Shown: positions 27,531 through 37,625 of the stretch, one piece after another
Numbering within the stretch: the stretch's first letter is position 1
Layout of the letters: each line of letters begins with the position of its first letter
Source of the DNA: Chitinophaga pinensis
Lineage (GTDB): Bacteria > Bacteroidota > Bacteroidia > Chitinophagales > Chitinophagaceae
Length of the DNA: 64,000 bases
Assembly (NCBI GenBank): GCA_902167325.1
Contig: LR632930.1
Coordinates: 3,410,001 to 3,474,000 of the forward strand
Reading direction: 5' to 3'
Position numbers and translations under genes: made by a program
The notes under the pieces: generated by a model
Told to the model about the DNA's origin: nothing
What the model saw: the letters and a program-made list of their open reading frames with translations, nothing else
Database searches by the model: none

Positions 27531-29390
27531 ATGGAATGGATGTATCTCGTACCGGCCCTTCCTTTTTTGGGCGCATTGCTTTTGATCCTGTTTTCCGGGA
27601 AAACCGGTAAGGCCGGCGTGATCGCCATCGGCTGCGGGAGCATCGGAATTGCAGCGCTCATAACTATCATAGCTGGCTGGCAGTTCCTGCAATCAGATAT
27701 ACCGGCATACGATCAGCATTTGTGGGAATGGCTGCGGGTAGGAGATTTTAGTATAGGCATGAACCTCCGGCTGGATGCCCTTTCGCTGGCATTTACATTT
27801 GTTATCACTTTCGTAGGATGCCTCATCCATATTTACTCCACGGGATATATGGCAGACGATCCTGACTTTGCGCGGTTCTTCGCATGTATGAACCTCTTTG
27901 TGGGATCCATGCTGATGCTGGTGCTGGCAGACAATCTCCTGCTCATGTACCTGGGCTGGGAAGGCGTGGGTCTATGCAGCTACCTGCTGATAGGGTTCTG
28001 GTATAAGGATCCGGAAAACGGAGCGGCAGCACGCAAGGCTTTTATCGTTACCCGCGTGGGCGATACTGCCATGGCCATTGCCCTGTTCCTGCTGGTACAG
28101 CATACCGGCAGCCTGCAATTGTCTGTTGTGCTGGAAAGAGTACAAACACTATGGAATACCGGAGATCCAACGGTGGTATGGATCGCGTTCCTGCTGCTGG
28201 GTGGGGCGGTTGGTAAATCGGCACAGTTACCGCTGCAAACATGGCTCCCCGACGCCATGGCTGGTCCAACCCCGGTGAGCGCTCTCATCCATGCGGCCAC
28301 CATGGTTACGGCAGGGGTGTACCTCATCGCCCGTACCAATATCATCTTTTCCCTTGCTCCTGCAGCGCAGGCGGCTGTAGCCATTACAGGTGCGGTAACA
28401 TTGTTGCTGGCCGGGTGCAGTGCCTGGGTGCAAACAGATATTAAGCGGGTGCTGGCTTATTCCACCATCAGTCAGATCGGGTATATGTTTTTGGCGCTGG
28501 GCGTGGGGGCATGGTCGGCCGCAGTATTTCATTTTGTTACCCATGCCTTCTTTAAAGCTTTATTGTTCCTTGGAGCGGGTGCTGTTATCCATGCATTACA
28601 CCACGAACAGGATATGTTCAAAATGGGTGGACTGCGCAAATCCCTGCCGGGGGTGTTCCTCGTATTCCTCATCGGTTCTCTTTCGCTGGCGGCTATCCCT
28701 TTTATCTCCTCGGGGTGGTATAGTAAAGACCAGATCATCTGGCTGGCGGGCGTTACGGAAAGGGGCAGCTCCTGGTATGCATGGGCTGCCGTGCTGGGAG
28801 CTTTCATAACTGCGGCATATACCACGCGGATGATGCTGCTGGTCTTTTTCGGCAGGGAACAAACACATGTACACCACAAGCCGGGTCCTGAAATGATGAT
28901 CCCGCTGTACATATTGGCCATTTGCAGCACGCTGGCTGGCTTTTTAGAGCTGCCCCACACGCTGGGCCACTTTGCATGGCTGAGTGAGTTCCTTGCGCCT
29001 GTATTGCCCGCGCCTGCGGTGCTGCATGCAGATGTAGCGGCGGAATGGGGATTGCAGGCCATCACCGCAGGCCTTGCCGCGCTGGCCATATACCTCAGCT
29101 GGCGGCTGATCAATGCACCTTTCCCGAAAGAGGCAGGCGCTTTCCTGAGAAGCGGATGGGGATTTGATGCTGCGTATGATGTATTGTTTGTTCAGCCGTT
29201 TGTACGGGTGGCCCGGCTCAACCGGAAAGATATCGTTGATAAAATATACACCGGTCTCGCTGCCATTACACGTACTTTCCACCGGATGATGTCGTCTACC
29301 CAAAGTGGCATCCTGCGGTGGTATGTACTGGGCGTGGTGATGGGTGCGGTATTGATTTTGTCCGTCATCATCTGGCGGCATTCCTTGTAA
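27531..29390 (+). CDS. nuoL: NADH-quinone oxidoreductase subunit L (antiporter-like)
   Basis: The 619-residue distal proton-pumping subunit. Family marks are NLFVGSMLMLVLADNLLLMYLGWEGVGLCSYLLIGFWY, KSAQLPLQTWLPDAMAGPTPVSALIHAATMVTAGVYL and the C-terminal lateral helix region. The length is normal. It starts 30 bases after nuoK. Confidence 0.95.
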   Translation: MEWMYLVPALPFLGALLLILFSGKTGKAGVIAIGCGSIGIAALITIIAGWQFLQSDIPAYDQHLWEWLRVGDFSIGMNLRLDALSLAFTFVITFVGCLIHIYSTGYMADDPDFARFFACMNLFVGSMLMLVLADNLLLMYLGWEGVGLCSYLLIGFWYKDPENGAAARKAFIVTRVGDTAMAIALFLLVQHTGSLQLSVVLERVQTLWNTGDPTVVWIAFLLLGGAVGKSAQLPLQTWLPDAMAGPTPVSALIHAATMVTAGVYLIARTNIIFSLAPAAQAAVAITGAVTLLLAGCSAWVQTDIKRVLAYSTISQIGYMFLALGVGAWSAAVFHFVTHAFFKALLFLGAGAVIHALHHEQDMFKMGGLRKSLPGVFLVFLIGSLSLAAIPFISSGWYSKDQIIWLAGVTERGSSWYAWAAVLGAFITAAYTTRMMLLVFFGREQTHVHHKPGPEMMIPLYILAICSTLAGFLELPHTLGHFAWLSEFLAPVLPAPAVLHADVAAEWGLQAITAGLAALAIYLSWRLINAPFPKEAGAFLRSGWGFDAAYDVLFVQPFVRVARLNRKDIVDKIYTGLAAITRTFHRMMSSTQSGILRWYVLGVVMGAVLILSVIIWRHSL

Positions 29391-29408
29391 CCAGAAAACT
29401 GATTCAGC

Positions 29409-30887
29409 ATGATCCTGCTTGCTTTCATATTATTTCCACTCATAGGAGCTTTCCTCGCCTGGGCTTCCGCAGCAGTACACACATCCCTGCCGCGATGGGT
29501 AGCCCTGCTGGTGATGCTGGCAGGTCTCATACTCGCAGCAGGCATCTGGATCCAACCGGAGCCTGCATCCATTGCGGGGGCCGACTGGCGGTACGTATAT
29601 CACCAGCCATGGATGCCCCGTTTCGGGATTAGCCTTTCCCTCGCAATGGATGGCCTGAGCCTGCTTATGATCGTACTCACCTTCTTCCTCGGTGCATTGG
29701 CAGTACTGGTTTCGTGGGATGAGATTCAGGACCGTACGGGCTTTTACTTCTTCAATCTCCTCTTTGTACTGGGTGGCATTGCGGGCGTGTTCCTTGTAAT
29801 GGACCTGTTCCTTTTCTACTTCTTCTGGGAAGTGATGCTCATCCCCATGTACTTCCTCATTGGTATCTGGGGCCATGGCCACCGCTTATATGCCGCGCTG
29901 AAGTTTTTCCTGTTCACACAGGCCGGCGGCTTGCTGATGCTGTTATCCATTCTGGGTTTATATTTTGTACATGGCGCATCCACCGGTGTATATACATTCT
30001 CCTACGCTGAGCTGCTGCAAACACCTATGGCGCAGGGCACCGGCAGGTGGCTGATGCTGGGCTTCATGGCGGCGTTCCTCGTCAAATTACCGGCCTTTCC
30101 TTTCCATACCTGGCTGCCCGATGCACATACGGAAGCGCCTACCGCAGGGTCCGTTATACTGGCCGGACTGCTCCTTAAAACAGGCGCATACGGCATCCTG
30201 CGATTTGTGTTACCCCTGTTCCCCGAAGCGAGCCATGCTTTCGGGGAATGGTTTATGCTCATGGGGGCCATCGGGATATTGTATGGCGGACAGCTGGCCT
30301 ATGCGCAAACTGATTTTAAAAGACTGGTAGCCTATACCAGCGTCAGCCACATGGGGTTTGTGCTGGTAGGGGCTTTCGCGTTTAATGAACTGGCATACCA
30401 GGGGGTGGTGATGCAAATGATCACACATGGCATCAGTACCGGGGCGTTGTTTATGATTGCGGGCGTGTTGTATGAAAGACTGCATACCCGCGAGCTGGAG
30501 AAGATGGGAGGGTTGTGGGCCGCGTTACCCGGACTGGGCACCATCACCATGGTATTCGTTATGGCCTCACTGGGGTTACCCGGACTGGGGAACTTCATCG
30601 CTGAATTCCTCATACTGGCAGGCAGCTGGCAGGCATATCCATGGATAGCGGTGCTGGCGGCAATAGGGCTGGTAGTGGCTACGGTGTACAGCCTGCGCAT
30701 CATGCAGAAAGTATTCTTCGGCATGACGCTGAGGGAGTTCAAGTTGAAAGATATGTCGCTCCGGGAAGCTGTGATGCTGTTGCCGCTGGTGATTGCCATC
30801 ATCTGGCTGGGATTGTTCCCGCAGCGGGTGATCGATACTGCCGCGAAAGGCGCTCCGTCAGTAGCTTTTCAACATAAGGATAAATAA
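29409..30887 (+). CDS. nuoM: NADH-quinone oxidoreductase subunit M (antiporter-like)
   Basis: A 492-residue proton-pumping membrane subunit. Recognisable parts are FFWEVMLIPMYFLIGIWG with the conserved helix-5 Glu, LVKLPAFPFHTWLPDAHTEAPTAGSVILAGLLLKTGAYG and YTSVSHMGFVLVG. It starts 18 bases after nuoL and ends nine bases before nuoN. Confidence 0.95.
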   Translation: MILLAFILFPLIGAFLAWASAAVHTSLPRWVALLVMLAGLILAAGIWIQPEPASIAGADWRYVYHQPWMPRFGISLSLAMDGLSLLMIVLTFFLGALAVLVSWDEIQDRTGFYFFNLLFVLGGIAGVFLVMDLFLFYFFWEVMLIPMYFLIGIWGHGHRLYAALKFFLFTQAGGLLMLLSILGLYFVHGASTGVYTFSYAELLQTPMAQGTGRWLMLGFMAAFLVKLPAFPFHTWLPDAHTEAPTAGSVILAGLLLKTGAYGILRFVLPLFPEASHAFGEWFMLMGAIGILYGGQLAYAQTDFKRLVAYTSVSHMGFVLVGAFAFNELAYQGVVMQMITHGISTGALFMIAGVLYERLHTRELEKMGGLWAALPGLGTITMVFVMASLGLPGLGNFIAEFLILAGSWQAYPWIAVLAAIGLVVATVYSLRIMQKVFFGMTLREFKLKDMSLREAVMLLPLVIAIIWLGLFPQRVIDTAAKGAPSVAFQHKDK

Positions 30888-30896
30888 ACTGAAGAT

Positions 30897-32327
30897 ATGT
30901 CCACGAACGATTTGCTCGCCCTGCTACCCATCATACTGCTTTGCGGTGCTTCCGTGATAGCGATGCTGCTGGTGGCAGTGAAGAGAAACCACCGGGTGAT
31001 GCACGCCTTCACCGTTGCCGCATTCATTATTGCACTGCTGGCATTATTCCGCCAGCCGGATAATATGCCGTATTTGATAGCGCCCCTTTTTGTGGTGGAC
31101 AAGTTCGCATTATTCAATACCGGATTGATACTCGCTGCGGGCCTCAGTGTGTTGTTATTGTCATACAACTATTTCGAACAGCGGGAAGAACGGAAGGAGG
31201 AATATTATATCCTGTTGTTATTAGCTACTGTAGGCGGACTGGTACTGCTTTCCAGCCGGCACTTCATTTCCCTGTTCCTTGGGCTGGAAACGATGAGCAT
31301 CAGTTTATACGGGCTGATCGCATACCTGCGTACCCGTGAGCGTTCGGATGAGGCGGGGATCAAATACCTGTTGCTGGCTGCGCTCTCTTCTGCTTTTCTG
31401 CTCTTTGGTATGGCATTGGTGTATGCCGAAGCGGGTACGATGGATTTTGTGGGGATTGGGCAATACCTGAAAGGAATAAATGAACCCCCCGTAGCGGTCG
31501 TGGCTGGTTTTGGGCTTATGCTGATTGGTGTGGGCTTTAAACTGGGCATTGTACCTTTTCATATGTGGGCGCCTGATATTTATGAAGGCGCACCACTTCC
31601 TGTGGCCGCTTATATAGCAACCGTCTCCAAAGGCAGTATGCTCGTATTGCTGATGCGTTTTTACAGAGATGTGAACGGATATGATTATACGATACTGTGG
31701 TGGGTGTTCGCCATCATAGCCATGGCAAGTATGTTTGTTGGTAACTGGCTGGCGCTGATGCAGCGGAATGTAAAGCGCCTGCTGGCATATTCTTCCATCT
31801 CGCATATGGGTTATATCCTCATCGCTTTCCTTGCGGGGCAGGAAGCAGGGCAGGAGGCGGTGATGTTTTACCTGGTGGCATATGTGATCACCAGTATAGG
31901 CGCATTTGGTGTATTGGCTTTACTCAGCGATAGCATAAATGATGCTGAGATGCTGGAAGACTTTACCGGACTCTTCTGGCGGCAGCCCTGGCTGGCGGCT
32001 ATTTTTACGGCTATGCTGTTGTCGCTGGCAGGTATCCCGCTTACTGCCGGGTTCATCGGTAAGTTCTATGTGGTGGCAGCGGGTGTGAGTTCAGGGCTGT
32101 GGCTGTTGCTGGCTTTGCTGGTAGTGAATAGTGTGATCGGTTTATTTTATTATATACGCCTCGTGGCGGTGATGTTTCAACCGCTGGAAGGCGTGCCTGT
32201 CAGGAAACGGCTTCCGTTCTTTGGTGTCTTCGCGCTTTCTGCGCTGATGGTGCTGTTGCTTTGGCTGGGCATCTATCCCTCTGTACTAATAGCCATGATA
32301 CGTGACATGATGCTGTCGATGGGTTGA
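30897..32327 (+). CDS. nuoN: NADH-quinone oxidoreductase subunit N (antiporter-like)
   Basis: The 476-residue last proton-pumping subunit. Marks include LFLGLETMSISLYGLIAYLR with the helix-5 Glu, FKLGIVPFHMWAPDIYEGAPLPVAAYIATVSKGS and LLAYSSISHMGYILIAF. It closes the operon; a terminator follows 20 bases after the stop. Confidence 0.95.
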   Translation: MSTNDLLALLPIILLCGASVIAMLLVAVKRNHRVMHAFTVAAFIIALLALFRQPDNMPYLIAPLFVVDKFALFNTGLILAAGLSVLLLSYNYFEQREERKEEYYILLLLATVGGLVLLSSRHFISLFLGLETMSISLYGLIAYLRTRERSDEAGIKYLLLAALSSAFLLFGMALVYAEAGTMDFVGIGQYLKGINEPPVAVVAGFGLMLIGVGFKLGIVPFHMWAPDIYEGAPLPVAAYIATVSKGSMLVLLMRFYRDVNGYDYTILWWVFAIIAMASMFVGNWLALMQRNVKRLLAYSSISHMGYILIAFLAGQEAGQEAVMFYLVAYVITSIGAFGVLALLSDSINDAEMLEDFTGLFWRQPWLAAIFTAMLLSLAGIPLTAGFIGKFYVVAAGVSSGLWLLLALLVVNSVIGLFYYIRLVAVMFQPLEGVPVRKRLPFFGVFALSALMVLLLWLGIYPSVLIAMIRDMMLSMG

Positions 32328-32347
32328 TAGTTACATATATACTATTG

Positions 32348-32373
32348 AATCCCGCTTCCTGCGAAGCGGGATT
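32348..32373 (+). terminator. Rho-independent terminator of the nuo operon
   Basis: AATCCCGCTTC pairs perfectly with GAAGCGGGATT over a CTGC loop and is followed by TTTTTA. Confidence 0.88.
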
Positions 32374-32515
32374 TTTTATGGCTGTTAACAGCCGTAGTAA
32401 AAAAGATTAGAACCAGGTGAAACCAATCGGAATTATGCCCCGTATATCATCATGTAAAACATCCAATCCATTTACTGAGCAGTAACCACACTTAAGAACC
32501 CGTAAACGAAAACTT

Positions 32516-33220
32516 ATGGCAGAAAAACTGATTGTTCCACAGGAACAGGAGGGGCGTGCCATGTTATCATCGAAAGGCCAGCAGCGCCGGCAGTTCCTCT
32601 CGCTCTTTGCGGGAACTGCCGCTGCAGCCACGCTGATGCATGCCTGCTCCAACAATGACGACCCCACGCCCAACAACGGCATCAACCTGGGCGGTGGCGA
32701 TATCGGCATCTTAAACTATGCCTATGCGCTAGAACAACTGGAGGCCGCATTCTACATCCGCGTAGCACAAACATTCTTCACCGGCGCTACCGCCACAGAA
32801 CAACAATTCTTAACAGAGATCCGGGATCATGAGATCGCGCATCGTGAGTTTTTCCGGAATGCATTAGGTGGCAAAGCCATCCCTTCACTGGAAGTTGATT
32901 TCAGTAAGATCGATTTCAACAGCAGGGCGAGTGTACTGGGCACCGCCAAAGCGTTTGAAGACCTGGGGGTAGCTGCCTACAATGGGGCGGGTAAACTGAT
33001 CACCGACGGTAATTATCTCCTGCTGGCAGGAAAGATCGTATCGGTGGAAGCTCGCCATGCGGCCATGATCCGCGACCTGCTCAGCAACGGGTCTTTCGCG
33101 GACAATACTGCAGTAGATGCGAATGGACTCGACATGGCCCTCCCTCCGGGTGAAGTCCTGAAAGTAGCCGGCGGCTTCCTCAAATCGAAGATCGACGCAT
33201 CCAATCTCCCCACTTCATGA
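32516..33220 (+). CDS. Tat-exported ferritin-like lipoprotein
   Basis: A 234-residue protein of the ferritin-like domain family (PF13668 type). The cytoplasmic start is followed by a twin-arginine signal QRRQFLSLFAGTAAAATLMHAC ending in a lipobox-like Cys. A four-helix domain follows. Candidate di-iron ligands are kept: E in LEQLEAAFY, E-x-x-H in RDHEIAHREFF, E in FEDLGVAAY and E-x-x-H in SVEARHAAMI. Tat export fits a cofactor loaded in the cytoplasm. Function in this family is largely unknown. It pairs with the next gene, 16 bases away. Confidence 0.85.
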   Translation: MAEKLIVPQEQEGRAMLSSKGQQRRQFLSLFAGTAAAATLMHACSNNDDPTPNNGINLGGGDIGILNYAYALEQLEAAFYIRVAQTFFTGATATEQQFLTEIRDHEIAHREFFRNALGGKAIPSLEVDFSKIDFNSRASVLGTAKAFEDLGVAAYNGAGKLITDGNYLLLAGKIVSVEARHAAMIRDLLSNGSFADNTAVDANGLDMALPPGEVLKVAGGFLKSKIDASNLPTS

Positions 33221-33236
33221 CCTTAAAACAGGCATT

Positions 33237-34079
33237 ATGAACATCGAACATATCATCACAGAACTGGAAAAAAAAGACCCCGAGGTCTACGACCGTATGA
33301 GTAGCCGACGCTCCGCTATCAGCGGAATAGCCAGTATCGGTGGTAAACTGGCACTGGCTGCCATTCCGCTGGCATTGGGTAGTTTGTTCAAGAAGGCTTA
33401 CGGCCAATCCACCGGTAACATAGTAGGCGTACTGCAATACGCCCTTACACTCGAATACCTCGAAGCGGAGTTCTATACCATGGGTGCAGCTGCTCCCGGC
33501 CTCGTTCCTGCCGGCCCTCCCACGGGCGCCATCGCCACCATCCGCGATCATGAAAATGCACACGTTGCCCTGCTGAAAACGACTATCTCAGCCCTTGGAG
33601 CTACACCGGTTGCCAAGCCCACGTTCGACTTCTCGGCGGGTAATGGCAGCGGCAATGGCCCTTTCAAGGGTGTGTTCACCAACTACCCGCTCTTCCTTGC
33701 AGTGGCCCAAACATTTGAGGATACAGGTGTGCGTGCGTACAAAGGGCAGGCAGGTGAGCTGATTTCAAACAATGATGTGCTCACTGCGGCGCTGAAGATC
33801 CATAGTGTGGAAGCTCGCCATGCGGCGCATATCCGTTACATGCGCAGGAATCTCACTTCCAATACCGGACTCAAACCCTGGATTACGGGGAATGATACCG
33901 GCGGCATAGGTGCGGCTGTTCAGGCCAGTTACAACGGTGAAGAAACCAGCACACAGGCAGGTATCAATATCGTTAATATCAACGGGCTGGGCATCAGCAT
34001 GAATGCAGCTACCGAAGCATTCGATGAGCCGCTCAGCAAAGATGCCGTGCTGGCTATTGTAGACCCGTTTATCGTCTGA
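33237..34079 (+). CDS. Tat-exported ferritin-like protein (partner)
   Basis: A 280-residue second PF13668-type ferritin-like protein. Its Tat-like signal is SSRRSAISGIASIGGKLALAAIPLALG, preceded by a roughly 20-residue cytoplasmic head rich in acidic residues. The ligand pattern is retained: EYLEAEFY, RDHENAHVALL, FEDTGVRAY and SVEARHAAHI. It differs from its neighbour by a longer C-terminal region (about 200-280) and by lacking a lipobox. The pair is likely one operon and may form a heteromeric periplasmic assembly. Confidence 0.85.
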   Translation: MNIEHIITELEKKDPEVYDRMSSRRSAISGIASIGGKLALAAIPLALGSLFKKAYGQSTGNIVGVLQYALTLEYLEAEFYTMGAAAPGLVPAGPPTGAIATIRDHENAHVALLKTTISALGATPVAKPTFDFSAGNGSGNGPFKGVFTNYPLFLAVAQTFEDTGVRAYKGQAGELISNNDVLTAALKIHSVEARHAAHIRYMRRNLTSNTGLKPWITGNDTGGIGAAVQASYNGEETSTQAGINIVNINGLGISMNAATEAFDEPLSKDAVLAIVDPFIV

Positions 34080-34100
34080 AGAATACTTGTTTTCCTTTTC

Positions 34101-34135
34101 GCTGCGCCCCGGCTCGTCCGGGGTGCGGCATTTTT
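34101..34135 (+). terminator. Rho-independent terminator
   Basis: GCTGCGCCCCGG pairs with CCGGGGTGCGGC with two mismatches around a CTCGT loop, then ATTTTT. A second potential stem (CCTGACCG near 34149 with CGGTCAGG near 34187) lies in the leader of the next gene. Confidence 0.8.
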
Positions 34136-34284
34136 ACATGGAAGGATGCCTGACCGTCAACCGCCTGCGGGTAACTGCCGCCGCCGGTCAGGATTTTGGG
34201 TAAGGAGGTGCCGCACTTGCGATTTTATACCTATTTTGCGCTACTGCCGTTTCATTCACGGCATTTTCAAACCCAAGTCTGCTT

Positions 34285-37200
34285 ATGATACAGAAAAGTA
34301 TGTTTCTTGCCGCCAGCGCTTTCATGCTGGCCGGTTCTCCTGTCACCATGGCGCAAAGCCCTACCAAACTGCTCCGCAACCCTTCGGTTAGCGCACAGCA
34401 TGTGGCCTTCATGTATGGCGGCGATATCTGGATTGCCAACCGCGATGGCGCCTCTCCGAAAAGACTCACCGTAAACCCCGCCTTTGAACAGGCGCCCTAC
34501 CTCTCACCCGATGGTAAATGGGTAGCCTTTACCGGAAATTACGACGGTAATACCGATGTATATGTGGTACCCTCCGAAGGAGGTGAGCCCCGCCGCATCA
34601 CCTGGCACCCTGCCGGTGAATATGTAATGGGTTGGGTAGGAAACGACCGGATCTTGTACGGTTCCAACCTTGAATCTCCCACTCAGAGAACTGCCCGCCT
34701 CTTTACCGTTAGTGTAAACGGTGGTTTGCCCGAAGTGCACCAGCGTATCCCGGAAGCTACGCAGGGCACCGTTTCGCCAGACGGGAAGTTCACCGCTTAC
34801 ATCAAGAACCCCGATCCTACCGAAGGCGGCAGTGTTTACCGCCCTTTTAAAAGATACCGTGGTGGCTACGCGCCCCGCATCTGGATCTTCAACCACGCTA
34901 ATAACCAGATCACGGAGATCCCCGGCGCCGATGCCAATAACATCCGGCCGCAATGGATAGGGAAGAGTGTATACTTCCTCAGCGACCGTAATCATACCAT
35001 GAACGTTTTCCGTTACGATACCGATTCCAAACAGGTATCTCAGGTAACACAATACAAATCGGATGACGTGAAAACCCTCACGGGCGATGGTAAAACACTG
35101 GCTTTCGAGCAGGCAGGCACCCTGCACCTCCTCGATCCCGGAACAGGGAAGGTAACCGACCTGTCTGTCACCATTCAGGCAGATATCCCTTCCAAACGCG
35201 CCCGCTTCGAGAAGCAGCATAACTTTAGTGCAGCTTATCTGTCGCCCACCGGCGCCAGGATGCTGGTTCAGGCCCGTGGTGAGATCTTCTCCATTCCGAA
35301 AGAGAAAGGGGATGCCCGCAACATCTCCAATTCTCCCGGCACGCATGAGCGCATGCCCGCATGGTCGCCCGACGGGAAGTATATTTCCTATGTTTCTGAT
35401 AAGGATGGCAACTACAAGCTTATCCTCCGTGATCAGAAGGCGATGGATAAACCCATTGAAATTGAGCTGGGTAAAACAGTGTATTACTTCGGTACCACCT
35501 GGTCGCCAGACAGCCGTAAGATCGTTTACAGCGACGCGCATTTCAACCTCTTCGTGCTCGACGTGGCCAGTAAGAACGTCACTAAAGTAGCCACCTATAG
35601 TAACGGAAGCATCCCTTCCGGCGGCTCCAATGTATTCCAGCCTTCCTGGTCGCCTGATTCTAAATGGATTGCTTTTGTGAACGCCCAGTCCAATGACCTG
35701 GATGCCATATTCATGTATGAAGTGGCTTCCGGCACAACCATTCAGGTAACCGATGGTATGAGTGATGCCGGTGCGCCTTCTTTCAGCGCCGATGGCAAGT
35801 TCCTGTTCTTCCCCGCCAGCACCAACAGCGGTGCCGCTATCAGCGGACTGCACATGCAAACGTACGACCGCAATGTAACGTCGAACCTGTATGCTGCCGT
35901 ACTTTCTAAAAGCACAGCTACTCCCTTTACGCCGGAAAGCGACGAAGAAACCGTGAAGGCCGACGATAAGGAGAAAGATAAAGACAAGGATAAGGACAAG
36001 AAGAAGGATACCGCCAAAGCGGCTCCCGCCAAGCCGGAAGCAGCACTGGTAGATGTGGATGGCATCCAGCAGCGTATTATTGCCCTGCCGGTTTCAGAAG
36101 GCCGCATCTTTGGTGTGAATGGCATGGTGAAAGATAAAGTGTTCTTTACTGATGGTATGGAGATCAAGTATTTCGACCTGAAGGAAAGAAAGACGGAAAC
36201 CTTCACCAAAGGCGCCAGCTATATGATCAGCGCCGATGGTAAGAAGATACTCCTTTCCAATGGTGGTGTATACTATATCGTAGATGCCGGCCGTAAGCCT
36301 GGCCCGGGTGAAGGAAAGGTAGATGTGTCGAATGTTTCCGTGTATGTTGATCCTGTAGCAGAATGGAAACAGATATTCGATGAAGTGTATAAAATTGAGA
36401 AGGACTTTTTCTACGTGAAAAATATGCACGGGGTAGATTGGGATGCCAACAAGCGCAAATACGAAGCCCTGCTGCCCCATGTAAGCAGCCGGGCAGACCT
36501 TACCTACCTGCTCAATGAAATGATGAGTGAAATGGTGGTAGGGCATAACTATGTGGGTTATGGCGACATGCCTTCCGGTCCTAACGTGAGTGTAGGACTC
36601 CTTGGTGCTGATTATGAGATCAGCGAAGGGCGTTACCGCATTGCGAAGATCTATACAGGTCAAAGCTGGAACCCGGAAGCAAAATCTCCTCTGTCCGCCC
36701 CCGGACTGAATGTAAAAGGGGGTGATTACATCCTTGCTGTGAATGGCATACCACTTACTGCGTCTACCAGTATACATGAGTTGTTGCAGAACCAGGCCGA
36801 CCGCCAGGTGACCCTGAAAATAAACAGTTCCGCTTCTGAAACAGGCGCACGCGAGATTGTTGTAGTGCCGGTGAGCAATGGTGGCGAGAATACCCTGCGG
36901 TATGTAGACTGGGTGGAAGCAAACCGCCGGAAGGTGGATCAGCTGAGCGGCGGAAAGATCGCCTATCTGCATATGATCAATACCGGCCGCGAAGGGTATG
37001 TATCTTTCAACCGTTACTACTATGCACAGGCTGATAAGAAAGCCCTGCTGCTCGATGAACGTTTTAACGGCGGCGGTTCCGTAGCCGACTATGTTATCGA
37101 TGTACTCAACCGTGATGTGATGAGCTACTGGGGTGTGCGCGACGGGCGCAGCTTCACTACTCCCGGCAATGGTATCTACGGTCCCAAGGCGATGCTGATC

Positions 37201-37557
37201 AACGAATATGCAGGCTCCGGCGGTGATATGATGCCCTGGATGTTCCGTTATAAAAACCTCGGCAAGCTGGTAGGTAAGCGTACCATGGGCATCCTCGTAG
37301 GTATCAGCGGATACCCTGCGCTGATCGATGGTGGTTATGTAACTTCCCCCAGCTTTGGTATTTATGATACCAATGGCAAATGGATCATTGAGAACGTGGG
37401 TACGCCTGCGGATGTGGAAGTGGAGCAAACCCCGGCAGATGTGATCGCTGGCCGCGATCCTCAGCTGGAGAAAGGTGTACAGATCCTGCTGGAAGAACTG
37501 AAAACCAAAACCTGGACCCCGGTACCCAAACCGGCAGATCCCGTGAGAGTGAAATAA
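34285..37557 (+). CDS. Tricorn-type S41 protease with PD40 propellers
   Basis: A 1090-residue, probably periplasmic, tricorn-protease homologue. A signal peptide (MIQKSMFLAASAFMLAGSPVTMAQ) is followed by PD40/WD-like beta-propeller repeats with recurring SPDGKW and SPDSKW motifs to about 540. A highly charged linker near 555-590 is a Lys/Asp run. After it come the core region with VVGHNYVGYGD (catalytic His near 754), a PDZ domain of about 805-880 and the S41 C-terminal domain with NEYAGSGGDMMPW (nucleophile S978). The propeller feeds peptides to the active site in archaeal tricorn. Here it probably degrades oligopeptides in the envelope. It is transcribed alone between terminators. Confidence 0.9.
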   Translation: MIQKSMFLAASAFMLAGSPVTMAQSPTKLLRNPSVSAQHVAFMYGGDIWIANRDGASPKRLTVNPAFEQAPYLSPDGKWVAFTGNYDGNTDVYVVPSEGGEPRRITWHPAGEYVMGWVGNDRILYGSNLESPTQRTARLFTVSVNGGLPEVHQRIPEATQGTVSPDGKFTAYIKNPDPTEGGSVYRPFKRYRGGYAPRIWIFNHANNQITEIPGADANNIRPQWIGKSVYFLSDRNHTMNVFRYDTDSKQVSQVTQYKSDDVKTLTGDGKTLAFEQAGTLHLLDPGTGKVTDLSVTIQADIPSKRARFEKQHNFSAAYLSPTGARMLVQARGEIFSIPKEKGDARNISNSPGTHERMPAWSPDGKYISYVSDKDGNYKLILRDQKAMDKPIEIELGKTVYYFGTTWSPDSRKIVYSDAHFNLFVLDVASKNVTKVATYSNGSIPSGGSNVFQPSWSPDSKWIAFVNAQSNDLDAIFMYEVASGTTIQVTDGMSDAGAPSFSADGKFLFFPASTNSGAAISGLHMQTYDRNVTSNLYAAVLSKSTATPFTPESDEETVKADDKEKDKDKDKDKKKDTAKAAPAKPEAALVDVDGIQQRIIALPVSEGRIFGVNGMVKDKVFFTDGMEIKYFDLKERKTETFTKGASYMISADGKKILLSNGGVYYIVDAGRKPGPGEGKVDVSNVSVYVDPVAEWKQIFDEVYKIEKDFFYVKNMHGVDWDANKRKYEALLPHVSSRADLTYLLNEMMSEMVVGHNYVGYGDMPSGPNVSVGLLGADYEISEGRYRIAKIYTGQSWNPEAKSPLSAPGLNVKGGDYILAVNGIPLTASTSIHELLQNQADRQVTLKINSSASETGAREIVVVPVSNGGENTLRYVDWVEANRRKVDQLSGGKIAYLHMINTGREGYVSFNRYYYAQADKKALLLDERFNGGGSVADYVIDVLNRDVMSYWGVRDGRSFTTPGNGIYGPKAMLINEYAGSGGDMMPWMFRYKNLGKLVGKRTMGILVGISGYPALIDGGYVTSPSFGIYDTNGKWIIENVGTPADVEVEQTPADVIAGRDPQLEKGVQILLEELKTKTWTPVPKPADPVRVK

Positions 37558-37579
37558 TCTCACCAGAATAAAAGCATGT

Positions 37580-37612
37580 AACGGCCGTCAGGAGCAGATC
37601 CTGGCGGCCGTT
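37580..37612 (+). terminator. Rho-independent terminator
   Basis: AACGGCCGTCAGGA pairs with the complementary arm TCCTGGCGGCCGTT with one mismatch, then TTATTTG. It lies between convergent genes and could serve both. Confidence 0.8.
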
Positions 37613-37625
37613 TATTTGTGGTGCC

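Noticed and set aside
36094..37563. A 489-codon minus-strand open frame opposite the tricorn gene
   Set aside because: It is antisense to the S41 catalytic domain and carries no recognisable domain.
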